Below, piece after piece: positions 55,413 through 64,000 of a DNA stretch of 64,000 nucleotides. The first letter of the stretch is position 1; the number at the start of each line of letters is the position of its first letter. The notes beneath the pieces were generated by a model. That model saw nothing but the letters and a program-made list of their open reading frames with translations, ran no database searches and had not been told where the DNA came from. The translations under genes and the position numbers were made by a program. Source of the stretch: Sphingomonadaceae bacterium 3R27C6 (GTDB lineage: Bacteria; Pseudomonadota; Alphaproteobacteria; Sphingomonadales; Sphingomonadaceae); assembly GCA_005503215.1 (NCBI GenBank), contig SCNS01000005.1:1-64000 (forward strand), written 5' to 3'.

Positions 55413-56603
55413 ATGGCCATGACCAGCGCACCACCACCAGCCTCGGCCGTCGAGGCAAATCGGCTTGGAATTTCAGCCCTGCAAGCCGGGGACGCCGCAG
55501 CCGCAGCGCGGCATTTCGCGGTGGCGATTTCAGGTGACCCGCAATCGGGGGCCCTGCAGCGCAATCTCGCCTCCGCGTGGCGCGCGCTCGGCGACGACGA
55601 GCGCGAACTGGCGGCGCTCGAGGCCGCGCTGGCGATCGATCGGCGCGACCTGATGGCGTGGATTCGCAAGGGCGAGCGGCACGAAGCACGGGGCGACAAG
55701 GGCGCCGCGCTCGCGGCGTGGAGCGCGGCGATCGCGCTCGGCGGACAGCTCAATCCGGTACCGCCGCCGCTCGAGGCGCTGCTCGCGCACGGGCAGGTTT
55801 TTGTCGCGGCGGCGACCGAGACGATGTTCGCCGCGGCATCGGACGCACTCGACGGGATGCGCGGCGACCTGTCGGAAATCGAGGCGCGGCGCGGCGACGC
55901 CTTCATCGCGAGCGCGCTTGGCCGCCGCCGCATCTATCAGAATGAGTGCGCGGGCATTTATTACCCCTTCCTGCCCGCCGACGAATTTTTCGATCGCGGC
56001 CATTTCCCGTGGTTCGCCGAAATCGAAGCGCAAACCGATGCGATCCGTGCCGAGCTGCAGGCATTGCTCGATGATCCGGGCGAGTCGCTGCGGCCCTATG
56101 TGAAGATGGACCCGGGGACGCCCGAATCGATCTGGTCGGGGCTCGACAACCGGCTCGACTGGGGGGCTTGCTTCCTCTGGGAATATGGCGAGCCCAACCA
56201 GGCCGTGCTCGATCGCTGCCCCGCGACGGCGGCTGCGCTCGCCGGTATCCCGGGCGCGCGCATCGCGGGGCGCGCACCGAGCGCCTTTTTCTCGATGCTG
56301 AAACCGCATACGCGCATCCCGCCGCACACCGGCGTCACCAATACGCGCGCGATCGTCCACCTGCCGCTGATCGTCCCGCCGGGCTGCGGGTTTCGCGTCG
56401 GCGGTGAAACCCGGGAATGGGAGGAGGGCACGGCGTTCGCCTTCGACGACACGATCGAGCATGAGGCGTGGAACGACAGCGACGATTTGCGTGCGGTGCT
56501 GATCTTCGACGTCTGGAATCCGCACCTGACGAGCAGCGAACATGAGCTGCTGCGGCGTTATTTCGCATCGGCCGACGGATCGGGTTATGCGGTCCCGCGC
56601 TGA
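55413..56603 (+). CDS. TPR plus aspartyl/asparaginyl beta-hydroxylase-like dioxygenase
   Basis: This protein of about 396 residues has several possible starts (55347, 55404, 55413); 55413 avoids overlap with the divergent gene but has only a weak ribosome site. The N-terminal part (about 15-115) forms TPR-like repeats (LGISALQAGDAAAAARHFAV; LASAWRALGDDERELAALEA). The C-terminal part has the 2-oxoglutarate/Fe hydroxylase motifs IPPHTGVTNTRAIVHLPL (His308) and FDDTIEHEAWND (His353). It may hydroxylate Asp/Asn residues of a partner protein. It is probably co-regulated with the sulfotransferase-like gene. Confidence 0.85.
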   Translation: MAMTSAPPPASAVEANRLGISALQAGDAAAAARHFAVAISGDPQSGALQRNLASAWRALGDDERELAALEAALAIDRRDLMAWIRKGERHEARGDKGAALAAWSAAIALGGQLNPVPPPLEALLAHGQVFVAAATETMFAAASDALDGMRGDLSEIEARRGDAFIASALGRRRIYQNECAGIYYPFLPADEFFDRGHFPWFAEIEAQTDAIRAELQALLDDPGESLRPYVKMDPGTPESIWSGLDNRLDWGACFLWEYGEPNQAVLDRCPATAAALAGIPGARIAGRAPSAFFSMLKPHTRIPPHTGVTNTRAIVHLPLIVPPGCGFRVGGETREWEEGTAFAFDDTIEHEAWNDSDDLRAVLIFDVWNPHLTSSEHELLRRYFASADGSGYAVPR

Positions 56604-56714
56604 CCGCGTGCCGGACCGTCCGTCCTTTGCGAAATTCAGCTTTGCGAAAGCCCGTGCGACCAATATGATGTGCCATCGAGGCTGCGGGCGGGGGCCCGCG
56701 GTAGGAGGATTGCC

Positions 56715-57047
56715 ATGAAGACCAGCTTGTCCGCTTTTGTCGCGGCCGCCCTGATCGCCGCACCCGCGGCCTTTGCTGCCGAAGCGACGCCCGCCGATCG
56801 CGCACCGCCGGAAAAGGCGCCGTCGGCGATGACGCCGACCGAGATCAAGGCGTATAATGAAGGGCTGCCGCAGACCCATCCCTATTATATCAAATGCCGT
56901 AAATCGGTCGAGATCGGCTCGCTGGTAAAGAAGAACCGCGTCTGCCACACCAATGAACAGTGGAAGGTCGCGCTTGAGAAGGGCAGCACCAGCGCGCGCG
57001 AGACCGCCGAAGCAATGCAGAGCAAGGCCGGCAACAGCTCCAACTGA
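56715..57047 (+). CDS. Small secreted protein, paralogue 1
   Basis: This 110-residue protein has a strong AGGAGG before the ATG. The signal peptide ends AAPAAFAAEA. The mature chain has AMTPTEIKAYNEGLPQTHPY, YIKCRKSVEIGSLVKKNRVC and HTNEQWKVALEKGSTSARET. It is a clear tandem paralogue of the next gene: the CR-IGSLVKK-RVC-TN-W core is shared. Two conserved cysteines probably form a disulphide. I know no named family or function; probably periplasmic. Confidence 0.85.
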   Translation: MKTSLSAFVAAALIAAPAAFAAEATPADRAPPEKAPSAMTPTEIKAYNEGLPQTHPYYIKCRKSVEIGSLVKKNRVCHTNEQWKVALEKGSTSARETAEAMQSKAGNSSN

Positions 57048-57081
57048 ACGCCTTACAAGCGGCCCGTCACGGGAGGATCGG

Positions 57082-57441
57082 ATGCGTAAGATTGCGAGTT
57101 TTGGAATTCTTATAGGTCTGTCGGCGGCTTCGGCCGCGGTTGCGAGCGAGACCGAAGCACCCTTCGCGCGCGTACCGTCGGAAATGACGGGCGAGGAGAT
57201 CGACGCCTATAATATGGGGCGCGCGGCGAATGCTCCCGACTATATCCGCTGCCGCCGCATCGAGCAGATCGGCTCGCTGGTGAAGAAGCTGCGCGTCTGC
57301 AACACCAATGCCGAATGGCGGCGTATCACCGACAAGGGCAATCAGGATGCGCGCGATACGCTGGAAGCCGTTTCGCGCAGTTTCAACAACGGACAGGAAC
57401 CGCGCGATCAGGCGGAGCCGCTGATCGGCCGACCGCGATAG
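57082..57441 (+). CDS. Small secreted protein, paralogue 2
   Basis: This 119-residue protein has GGGAGGA before the ATG, 34 bases after paralogue 1. The signal peptide ends AAVASETEAP. The mature part repeats the paralogue pattern: EMTGEEIDAYNMGRAANAPD, YIRCRRIEQIGSLVKKLRVC, NTNAEWRRITDKGNQDARDT, then its own tail NNGQEPRDQAEPLIGRPR. The duplicated pair is followed by one terminator, so it is a two-gene operon. Function unknown. Confidence 0.85.
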   Translation: MRKIASFGILIGLSAASAAVASETEAPFARVPSEMTGEEIDAYNMGRAANAPDYIRCRRIEQIGSLVKKLRVCNTNAEWRRITDKGNQDARDTLEAVSRSFNNGQEPRDQAEPLIGRPR

Positions 57442-57443
57442 GG

Positions 57444-57472
57444 AAAGGGCGGCGTTTCTGCCGCCCTTTTGT
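57444..57472. terminator. Bidirectional Rho-independent terminator
   Basis: The stem AAAGGGCGGC/GCCGCCCTTT has a 6-nt loop, followed by TTGTT, 2 bases after the paralogue 2 stop. Read on the other strand it directly follows the clpB stop and is closed by TTTCCC. Confidence 0.85.
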
Positions 57473-60052
57473 TTATGCCGGCGTGAGTTTCAGCGCACCG
57501 TCGCCTTCGTCGACCTTGATCGCCTGCCCGTCCTTGACCTCGCCTTTCAGGATCAGGTCGGCGAGCGGGTCCTGCAGATATTTCTGCACCGCGCGCTTCA
57601 GCGGCCTTGCGCCATACACCGGATCATAACCGACGCGGCCGAGCCACGCGCGCGCGGCATCGGTCAGGTCCAGCGTGACTTTGCGATCGGCGAGCAGCTT
57701 CTGGACGCGCGCCACCTGGATATCGACGATGCCGCCCATATGCTGCTGCGCGAGGCGGTTGAAGAGCACGATCTCGTCGAGCCGGTTCAGGAACTCGGGC
57801 CGAAAATGTGCGCGGACGACTTCCATGACGGCGGGTTCGGCCTGTTCGACCGGCGCATCGTCGGGAAGCGCCGCGATCGCCTGGCTGCCGAGGTTCGAGG
57901 TCAGGATGATCAGCGTGTTGGTAAAATCGACCGTGCGGCCCTGCCCGTCGGTCAGGCGCCCATCGTCGAGCACCTGGAGCAGGATGTTGAACACGTCGGG
58001 GTGCGCTTTCTCGACCTCGTCGAACAGCACGACCTGATACGGCCGGCGGCGCACCGCCTCGGTGAGCGTGCCGCCCTCTTCATAGCCGACATAGCCCGGG
58101 GGGGCGCCGACGAGCCGCGCGACGCTGTGCTTTTCCATGAATTCGGACATGTCGATGCGGACCATCGCATTGTCGTCGTCGAACAGGAAACGCGCGAGCG
58201 CCTTGGTGAGCTCGGTCTTGCCGACCCCCGTCGGGCCGAGGAAGAGGAAGCTGCCGAGCGGGCGGTTGGGGTCCTGCAGGCCAGCGCGCGCACGGCGGAC
58301 GGCGGTCGAAACCGCGCGGACGGCCTCGTCCTGACCGATGACGCGCTGTTCGAGCGTTGCTTCCATGCCGAGCAATTTCTCGCGCTCGCCTTCCATCATC
58401 CGGTCGACAGGAATGCCGGTCCATTTGCTGACCACCGCGGCGATATCGTCGGCGGTGACCTCCTCGCGCAGCATCGCATTGCCCGCGGCCGCCTGCGCCT
58501 CCTCGAGCCGCTTTTCGAGCCCGGGGATGGTGCCATAAGATAGCTCGCCAGCCTTTGCGAGATCGCCTGCGCGTTGCGCCTGATCGAGCGCCGAACGCGC
58601 GGCGTCGAGCTCTTCCTTGATCTTCGCCTCGGCGTGGATCTTGTCCTTTTCGGCCTGCCATTTCTGGGTGAGCCCGGCCGACTGTTGCTCAAGGTTCGCG
58701 AGTTCGGCCTGCAAATTCGCGAGCCGGTCCTTCGACGCGGCGTCGCTTTCCTTGCCGAGCGCCGATTCCTCGATCTTCATCTGGATGATGCGGCGGTCGA
58801 GCGTCTCGATCTCCTCGGGCTTCGATTCGACCTCCATGCGGATGCGGCTCGCGGCCTCGTCCATCAGGTCGATCGCCTTGTCGGGGAGGAAGCGGTCGGA
58901 GATATATCGGTTCGACAGCGTTGCGGCGGCGACGATCGCGCCGTCGGTGATCCGCACGCCGTGGTGTAGCTCATATTTCTCCTTGAGCCCGCGGAGGATC
59001 GAGATCGAATCCTCGACCGTCGGCTCGCCGACGAACACCGGCTGGAAGCGCCGCTGGAGCGCGGGATCCTTTTCGACATGCTTGCGATATTCGTCGAGCG
59101 TCGTCGCGCCGATGCAGTGGAGCTCGCCGCGGGCGAGCGCGGGCTTCAAGAGGTTCGACGCGTCCATCGCGCCCTCGCCCTTGCCCGCGCCGACGAGCGT
59201 GTGCATCTCGTCGATGAACAGGATGATCTCGCCCTCGGCGGCCTTCACATCGTCGAGCACGCCCTTGAGCCGCTCCTCGAACTCGCCGCGATATTTGGCG
59301 CCCGCGATCAGCGCGCCCATGTCGAGCGACAGCAGGCGGCGGTCCTTCAAACTGTCGGGGACGTCGCCGTTGGTGATGCGGAGCGCGAGGCCCTCGGCGA
59401 TCGCGGTCTTGCCGACGCCGGGTTCGCCGATCAGCACCGGGTTGTTCTTGGTGCGGCGCGCGAGGATCTGGATCGTGCGGCGAATTTCCTCGTCGCGGCC
59501 GATGACGGGGTCGAGCTTGCCTTCGCGTGCAACCTCGGTGAGGTCGCGGGCGAATTTCTTGAGCGCTTCGTAGCGGTCTTCGCTGCTCGCGGTGTCGGCG
59601 GTGCGGCCGCCGCGCAGGTCGTTGATCGCGGCGTTGAGCGCGTCGGCCTTCACGCCGGCATCGGCGAACGCCTTGCCGACCGGGGTGGTCGGCGCGAGCA
59701 CCATCGCAAGCAGCAGCCGCTCGACGGTGACATAGCCGTCACCCGCCTTGGACGCGACCTGTTCGGCCTGGTCGAGCAGGCGCACCGCGTCGTTATCGAG
59801 GCCCGGCGTTTGCTGTGCGCCCGATCCCGACACTGCGGGGACCTTGGCAAGCAGCGCGTCGATGCCGGCGACCGCACGCTTTGCGTCGCCGCCGCTCTTC
59901 GCGATCAGGCCCGCGGCCATGCCTTCATTGTCTTCGAGCAACGCCTTCGCGATATGCTCGGGCGAAATCCGCTGATGGTTCATGCGGATCGCTATCGTCT
60001 GCGCCGCCTGCAGGAAGCCCTTGGCGCGGTCGGTAAATTTTTCGAGGTTCAT
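57473..60052 (-). CDS. clpB: ClpB protein disaggregase
   Basis: This 859-residue AAA+ chaperone starts [20 protein letters not shown], with the N-domain (about 1-145), first ATPase with [13 protein letters not shown], coiled-coil middle domain (about 405-525), second ATPase with [15 protein letters not shown], and the Clp C-terminal domain ([20 protein letters not shown]). ClpB rescues aggregated proteins with DnaK after heat shock. An alphaproteobacterial RpoH promoter lies directly upstream. Confidence 0.96.
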   Translation of the reverse strand: MNLEKFTDRAKGFLQAAQTIAIRMNHQRISPEHIAKALLEDNEGMAAGLIAKSGGDAKRAVAGIDALLAKVPAVSGSGAQQTPGLDNDAVRLLDQAEQVASKAGDGYVTVERLLLAMVLAPTTPVGKAFADAGVKADALNAAINDLRGGRTADTASSEDRYEALKKFARDLTEVAREGKLDPVIGRDEEIRRTIQILARRTKNNPVLIGEPGVGKTAIAEGLALRITNGDVPDSLKDRRLLSLDMGALIAGAKYRGEFEERLKGVLDDVKAAEGEIILFIDEMHTLVGAGKGEGAMDASNLLKPALARGELHCIGATTLDEYRKHVEKDPALQRRFQPVFVGEPTVEDSISILRGLKEKYELHHGVRITDGAIVAAATLSNRYISDRFLPDKAIDLMDEAASRIRMEVESKPEEIETLDRRIIQMKIEESALGKESDAASKDRLANLQAELANLEQQSAGLTQKWQAEKDKIHAEAKIKEELDAARSALDQAQRAGDLAKAGELSYGTIPGLEKRLEEAQAAAGNAMLREEVTADDIAAVVSKWTGIPVDRMMEGEREKLLGMEATLEQRVIGQDEAVRAVSTAVRRARAGLQDPNRPLGSFLFLGPTGVGKTELTKALARFLFDDDNAMVRIDMSEFMEKHSVARLVGAPPGYVGYEEGGTLTEAVRRRPYQVVLFDEVEKAHPDVFNILLQVLDDGRLTDGQGRTVDFTNTLIILTSNLGSQAIAALPDDAPVEQAEPAVMEVVRAHFRPEFLNRLDEIVLFNRLAQQHMGGIVDIQVARVQKLLADRKVTLDLTDAARAWLGRVGYDPVYGARPLKRAVQKYLQDPLADLILKGEVKDGQAIKVDEGDGALKLTPA

Positions 60053-60080
60053 TCTGGATAAGCCCCTTTCTCGTCAGGCA

Positions 60081-60108
60081 AGATAGTGTTGCTTTTTGGC
60101 AACACAAG
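60081..60108 (-). promoter_or_regulatory. RpoH heat-shock promoter of clpB
   Basis: On the minus strand, CTTG (60108-60105), 17 bases, ACTATCT (60087-60081) matches the alphaproteobacterial sigma-32 consensus CTTG-N17/18-CyTATnT at all fixed positions except the first C. Transcription would start about 20 bases before the clpB ATG. The spacer almost fills with a perfect GTGTTGC/GCAACAC inverted repeat (60086-60105). Confidence 0.7.
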
Positions 60109-60123
60109 GGGGTTCGGCCAGTT

Positions 60124-60178
60124 CCGTTCGCATCGAGCGAAGGCGAGATGCCCCTCGGGCTTCACTCGATACGAACGG
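60124..60178. repeat. 55-bp short version of the dispersed inverted repeat, copy 3
   Basis: The ends CCGTTCGCATCGAGCGAAG and CACTCGATACGAACGG pair. It is a reduced relative of the 82-bp copies at 10407 and 54189, lacking the centre. It lies between pepA (stop 60195) and the clpB promoter. Confidence 0.75.
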
Positions 60179-60194
60179 AAAATTTGAAGGCCTA

Positions 60195-61772
60195 TTATTC
60201 CCCGCTGCGCGCCAATTGGTCGAGCAGACGGACGCCGAAACCGCTCATGCCCTTGGGGACGAGCGAGGTCGCCTTGTCGGCCTGATTGACCCCGGCGATG
60301 TCGAGATGCGCCCACGGGGTCGCCTCGTCGACGAAGAAGCCGATGACATGCGCGCCGAGGCTGGCGCCCGGCCCCTGACTCGGCGCGATGTTGCGGATGT
60401 CGGCGATGTCGGACTTGAGCTTCTCGGCATAATTTTTGTGGAGCGGCATGCGCCACAATTCCTCGCCGCTCGCGGTTCCCGCGGCGAGGAGCGCGGCGGC
60501 GAGTTTCTCGTCGCGCGCGAACAGCCCGGCATATTGGTCGTCGAGCGCGCCGACGATCGACCCGGTGAGCGTCGCGATGTTGACGATCGCGCGCGGCTTG
60601 TACGTCTGCGCGATATATTCATTGGCGTCGGCGAGCACGAGGCGGCCCTCGGCGTCGGCGTTGAGCATCTCGATCGTCTTGCCCGACAGGGTGCGGGTGA
60701 CGTCGCCGGGGCGCTGGGCGTTGCCATCGGGCATATTTTCGGCAAGCGCGGCGACTGCGACGACATGCACCGGCGCGCGCGATTTCGCGAGCGACAGCGC
60801 GGCGCCAACGACCGAGGCGGCGCCCGACATGTCGCCCTTCATATCCCACATGCCCGCGCCGGGTTTCAAGGAAATGCCGCCCGAATCGAAAGTGATGCCC
60901 TTGCCGATGAAGGCCGTCGGTGCCGCAGGAGCCCCCGCGCCGCGATAGCGCACCGCAAGCAGCCGCGACCCGCGCGGGCTGCCCTGACCGACGCCGACGA
61001 GCGTTCCCATGCCGAGCTTGCGCATCGCCGCCTCGTCGAGCACCTCGATGCTGACGCCCGGTGTATTGCCGAACGCTTCGCGCACGCGCGCGACGAAGCT
61101 TTCGGGATAAATGACGTTCGCGGGCTCGTTGGCGAGATCGCGCGACAGGCGCACGCCCTCGGCGAGCGGCTTCCAGCGGCCGGTGAAGCTGGCCTCGGCG
61201 GCGGCGGGGTTCGCGCCCACGAGCGTCACCGCGCCCGTCGGCGGCGCCTTTTTGTCGACGGTCTTGTAGCGGTCGAAACGGTACTGGCCGAGCGCGAAGC
61301 CATAGGCGACATCGGCGGCCGAGACGTCGCCGAAGGCACCGGCGATCGCCACCGGCTGCGCTTCGCTCTTGAGTTCCTGCGCGGCCTTGCCGCCCGCTTC
61401 GGCGAGCGCGAGCGAAGAGGGGGTGGCCCCCGCGCCGACGAGCAGGATGCGCGGGTACGCGCCGATGCCGCGCAGTGACAATGTCGCGCCGGCCTTGCCG
61501 TCGAAGCTCGCCGCGGTGATGGCGGCGGTGACCGCACTGCGCTCGGCAGCGCCCAGCGCGACGCCGTCGAGTGGCGGCAGGTTTGCGTCGGTCATCACGA
61601 CGACGAGCGCGGTGCCGGCCGGGGCGTTGGCCGCAAAGCCGATGACCCGCTCGGCGCTGTTTGCAGCGGTCGCGGGCACGACGCCCGAACCCGTGACGCC
61701 GGACTGCGCCAGCGCGGCGGGCGCGAGGGCGAGCGACAGGCAAGCGGAAAGGAGCAGGCTTTTCATGCGCAT
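60195..61772 (-). CDS. Exported leucyl aminopeptidase (M17 family)
   Basis: This 525-residue protein has the signal peptide MRMKSLLLSACLSLALAPAA LAQ, so unlike ordinary cytosolic PepA it should reach the periplasm. The M17 metal-binding motifs are complete: FIGKGITFDSGGISLKPG, DMKGDMSGAASVVGA and the signature LNADAEGRLVLADANEY. PAFD-like regions and the hexamer-type C-terminus are normal. It is an N-terminal exopeptidase for peptide nutrition or turnover. An in-frame ATG two codons later is an alternative start. Confidence 0.9.
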   Translation of the reverse strand: MRMKSLLLSACLSLALAPAALAQSGVTGSGVVPATAANSAERVIGFAANAPAGTALVVVMTDANLPPLDGVALGAAERSAVTAAITAASFDGKAGATLSLRGIGAYPRILLVGAGATPSSLALAEAGGKAAQELKSEAQPVAIAGAFGDVSAADVAYGFALGQYRFDRYKTVDKKAPPTGAVTLVGANPAAAEASFTGRWKPLAEGVRLSRDLANEPANVIYPESFVARVREAFGNTPGVSIEVLDEAAMRKLGMGTLVGVGQGSPRGSRLLAVRYRGAGAPAAPTAFIGKGITFDSGGISLKPGAGMWDMKGDMSGAASVVGAALSLAKSRAPVHVVAVAALAENMPDGNAQRPGDVTRTLSGKTIEMLNADAEGRLVLADANEYIAQTYKPRAIVNIATLTGSIVGALDDQYAGLFARDEKLAAALLAAGTASGEELWRMPLHKNYAEKLKSDIADIRNIAPSQGPGASLGAHVIGFFVDEATPWAHLDIAGVNQADKATSLVPKGMSGFGVRLLDQLARSGE

Positions 61773-61921
61773 GGTTTGATATTCCCCGTTGTTCAATGAC
61801 CTGACCCATGCATAGCGACGCACTGTTCGCCCGCAAATCCGGCTCGACGAACGACAGTCGCTTGCCATCGGACGACATGGCCGCCACAGATGCGCCGGAC
61901 CGGGTGCGAAGAGGACCAGAG

Positions 61922-64000
61922 ATGCTGCGACGGATTTTGCTGGGATTCCTGCTGCTGCTGGTGCTCACCGCCGCCTCGCTAGCACTCTGGGAGCCGCTGA
62001 CCGCCGAAGCGCCCGTCGCGCCCGCCTTCAAGCCCACCGACGTTCGGATTGCGCGCGACAAGTTCGGTGTGCCGCATGTCTTCGGCAAGACCGACGCCGA
62101 CGTCGCTTACGGCGTCGCCTACGCCCACGCCGAGGATGATTTTTCGACCTTGCAGGAAGTGCTCGCGATGACGCGCGGCCGGGCGGGGGCGATGCTCGGC
62201 GAGGATGGCGCGAAGATCGATTATGCCGAGGCATTGCTGGGCGTCCGCGCCACGACAAAGCGCGACTGGCCGCGGCTGCCCGCCGATGTGCGGGCGCTGT
62301 TCACCGCCTATGCCGCGGGGCTCAACCATTATGCGGAGAAGCATCCGGGCGAGGTGCGCCTGTCGGGGCTGTTCCCCGCGACCGGCGAGGATGTCGTCGC
62401 GGGTTTCGTGCTGCGTTCGCCCTTTTTCTTCGGGCTCGATTCGGTGCTCGGCTCGCTCGTCGAGAACAAGGAGATCGGGCGCGAGGGTGGCCCCGCGCTC
62501 GATGCGACGGGCAAGCTGGTGCCGCGCGAACTGACCCCGGTCGGGACCGATCCCGCCGACAATGGATCGAACGGCATGGCGGTCGCTCCGGCGCGCTCGA
62601 CCGATGGCGCGACGCGGCTCGTGTCGAACTCGCACCAGCCGTGGACCGGCGGCGTCGCCTGGTACGAACTGGTCGTGCATTCGGAGGAGGGCTGGGATTT
62701 CGCCGGCGCGAACTTCCCCGGCTCGCCTTACCCCTTCCTCGGGCACAATAGATATCTCGGCTGGACCAACACGGTGAACCGGCCCGATCTGATCGACGTC
62801 TACAAGCTGGTGCTCGACGACAGCGGCGAAAATTACCGCTTCGACGGCCAATGGCGGCCGCTCGAAAAGACGCGCCTGTGGCTGAAGGTCAAGGTCGGGC
62901 CGTTCGTGCTGCCCGTCCCGCGCACCACCTGGCGCTCGGTCCACGGGCCGGTGGTGAAGAATGAAAAGGGTGCCTTCGCGATCCGCTACGCGGGCATCGA
63001 CCAGGCGAATATGGTCACCCAATATTACCGGCTGAACAAGGCGAAGAGCTTCGCCGAATGGCGCGCCGCGATGGCGGGGCAGGGCGTGCCCGCGACCAAT
63101 TTCATCTACGCCGATGCCAAGGGCAATATCGGGCTTTTCTATAACGCGATGTTCCCCGACCGGCAGCCGGGGTTCAACTGGCGCGGCGTGCTGCCCGGCG
63201 ATACGTCGGCGGATCTGTGGACCAAGACCTTGCCGTTCGACCGCGTGCCCGCGCTGGTCAACCCGCGCTCGGGTTATGTGATGAACGCGAACAACACCCC
63301 GTGGGTCGCGGCGGGGCCGGGCGACGAGCTCGACGCCGCGGCCTTCTCGCCGCTGCTGGGGGTCGAGGACGACATGACCAATCGCGCGGTGCGGCTGATC
63401 GAATTGTTCGAGGCGTCGGGACAGATCGACGAGGCAAGGCTCAAGGCGATCAAATATGACACCGCCTATGCGAAGACGGGTTATGCGAAGGCGTGGATGG
63501 ACCGCGTGCTCGCGCTCGATACGAAGGGCGATCCGGCGCTGGCGCGGGCGCAGAAGCTGCTGCGCCAATGGGACTGGAACCTCGACGGCAGGGGCAAGGG
63601 CGACGCGCTGGCGCTGATGCTACTCCGCCCCGCGAACGGCAGTCATTACCAGCGCCGCGCCGCGCCCGACCCGCGCACCGTGCTGAAAGAGACGGTCGCG
63701 CATCTGCAGGAGCATTTCGACGGGCTCGATCCGAAGCTCGGGACGGTTCTGAGGCTGCGTCACGGTGAGGGCGCGAACCGCGTCGACCTGCCGCTCGATG
63801 GCGGCAACGACACCGTGCGTGCATCGACCTTGTGGGACGTAGAACCCGACGGTCGGTTGAAGGTGCGCCACGGCGACAGCTTCATCATGTTCGTGACGTG
63901 GGATGCTGAGGGCCGCGTCCGGTCCGAATCGATCCAGCCCTTCGGGTCGGCGACGACGCGGCCGGGCAGCCCGCACTATAACGATCAGGCGCCGCTGTTC
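61922..64000 (+). CDS. Penicillin acylase family protein (cut by window end)
   Basis: The frame is open from ATG 61922 (AGAGGAC upstream) to the last base, giving 693 residues without a stop; the C-terminus lies outside. An N-terminal hydrophobic segment (RRILLGFLLLLVLTAASLAL) acts as signal or anchor. The alpha-subunit region has VRIARDKFGVPHVFGKTDAD VAYGVAYAHAEDD. The autocatalytic site is NGSNGMAVAPARS with the nucleophile Ser216. Beta-subunit motifs are SNSHQPW and NNTPWVAAGPG. Ntn-hydrolases of this family cleave acyl amides, including homoserine lactones and beta-lactams; the substrate is not predictable. Confidence 0.92.
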   Translation, partial: MLRRILLGFLLLLVLTAASLALWEPLTAEAPVAPAFKPTDVRIARDKFGVPHVFGKTDADVAYGVAYAHAEDDFSTLQEVLAMTRGRAGAMLGEDGAKIDYAEALLGVRATTKRDWPRLPADVRALFTAYAAGLNHYAEKHPGEVRLSGLFPATGEDVVAGFVLRSPFFFGLDSVLGSLVENKEIGREGGPALDATGKLVPRELTPVGTDPADNGSNGMAVAPARSTDGATRLVSNSHQPWTGGVAWYELVVHSEEGWDFAGANFPGSPYPFLGHNRYLGWTNTVNRPDLIDVYKLVLDDSGENYRFDGQWRPLEKTRLWLKVKVGPFVLPVPRTTWRSVHGPVVKNEKGAFAIRYAGIDQANMVTQYYRLNKAKSFAEWRAAMAGQGVPATNFIYADAKGNIGLFYNAMFPDRQPGFNWRGVLPGDTSADLWTKTLPFDRVPALVNPRSGYVMNANNTPWVAAGPGDELDAAAFSPLLGVEDDMTNRAVRLIELFEASGQIDEARLKAIKYDTAYAKTGYAKAWMDRVLALDTKGDPALARAQKLLRQWDWNLDGRGKGDALALMLLRPANGSHYQRRAAPDPRTVLKETVAHLQEHFDGLDPKLGTVLRLRHGEGANRVDLPLDGGNDTVRASTLWDVEPDGRLKVRHGDSFIMFVTWDAEGRVRSESIQPFGSATTRPGSPHYNDQAPLF

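Overview
The window is a high-GC, densely packed chromosomal stretch from an alphaproteobacterium, most likely a Sphingomonadaceae member close to Sphingopyxis/Sphingomonas. This is an inference from gene content: a large TonB-dependent receptor, DUF2093 and YggT proteins, an ergothioneine pair, acyl-CoA dehydrogenase-rich catabolic islands, very short intergenic gaps with ATGA/GTGA stop-start overlaps, and dispersed palindromic repeats. No rRNA, tRNA, CRISPR array, integrase or transposase was seen. Nothing marks a recently acquired island.

Layout. 1-1.8 kb: end of a hexuronate operon (uxaC end, uxuB-like reductase). 1.8-10.4 kb: a LysR regulator divergent from a valine-degradation operon (mmsA, isobutyryl-CoA dehydrogenase, 3-hydroxyisobutyryl-CoA hydrolase, enoyl-CoA hydratase, mmsB), with two RidA-like proteins, two small lipoproteins (one I78-inhibitor-like), a truncated polysaccharide deacetylase and a YunG-like protein interspersed. 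10.5-25.1 kb: a large acyl-CoA catabolic island. The minus arm carries a FadB-like multifunctional enzyme, a family VIII-type esterase, three SDRs, an APH-fold kinase, a Zn alcohol dehydrogenase, an ACAD11-like dehydrogenase and a GPH-type transporter. The plus arm carries two further acyl-CoA dehydrogenases and an SDR. The kinase plus ACAD11-like pair suggests removal of a 4-hydroxyl group through acyl-CoA phosphorylation, as in levulinate (lva) catabolism. Two related palindromes sit in front of the acyl-CoA dehydrogenase genes of both arms. The matching regulator is not in the window.

25-50.6 kb: mostly core genes: ppc, an HNH nuclease, gluQRS, a HIG1 protein, cobalamin adenosyltransferase, egtB-egtD, a 3-hydroxybutyryl-CoA dehydrogenase, small secreted proteins (MliC-like and beta/gamma-crystallin-like), nupC, a queuosine-precursor transporter, argB, yggT, folD, marC, an OmpA-like lipoprotein, a CBS/CorC-type protein, a membrane-anchored helix-hairpin-helix protein, purD and xseA (start codons overlapping head to head), DUF2093 and an M23 peptidase.

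50.9-64 kb: a large TonB-dependent receptor next to a divergent sulfotransferase-like / TPR-aspartyl hydroxylase pair, a tandem pair of small secreted paralogues, clpB with a good alphaproteobacterial RpoH promoter, an exported M17 aminopeptidase, and a penicillin-acylase-family enzyme cut by the window end.

The valine pathway yields propionyl-CoA. If this is processed through methylmalonyl-CoA mutase, it would need the adenosylcobalamin made by the transferase at 30.9 kb. The mutase itself is not in the window.
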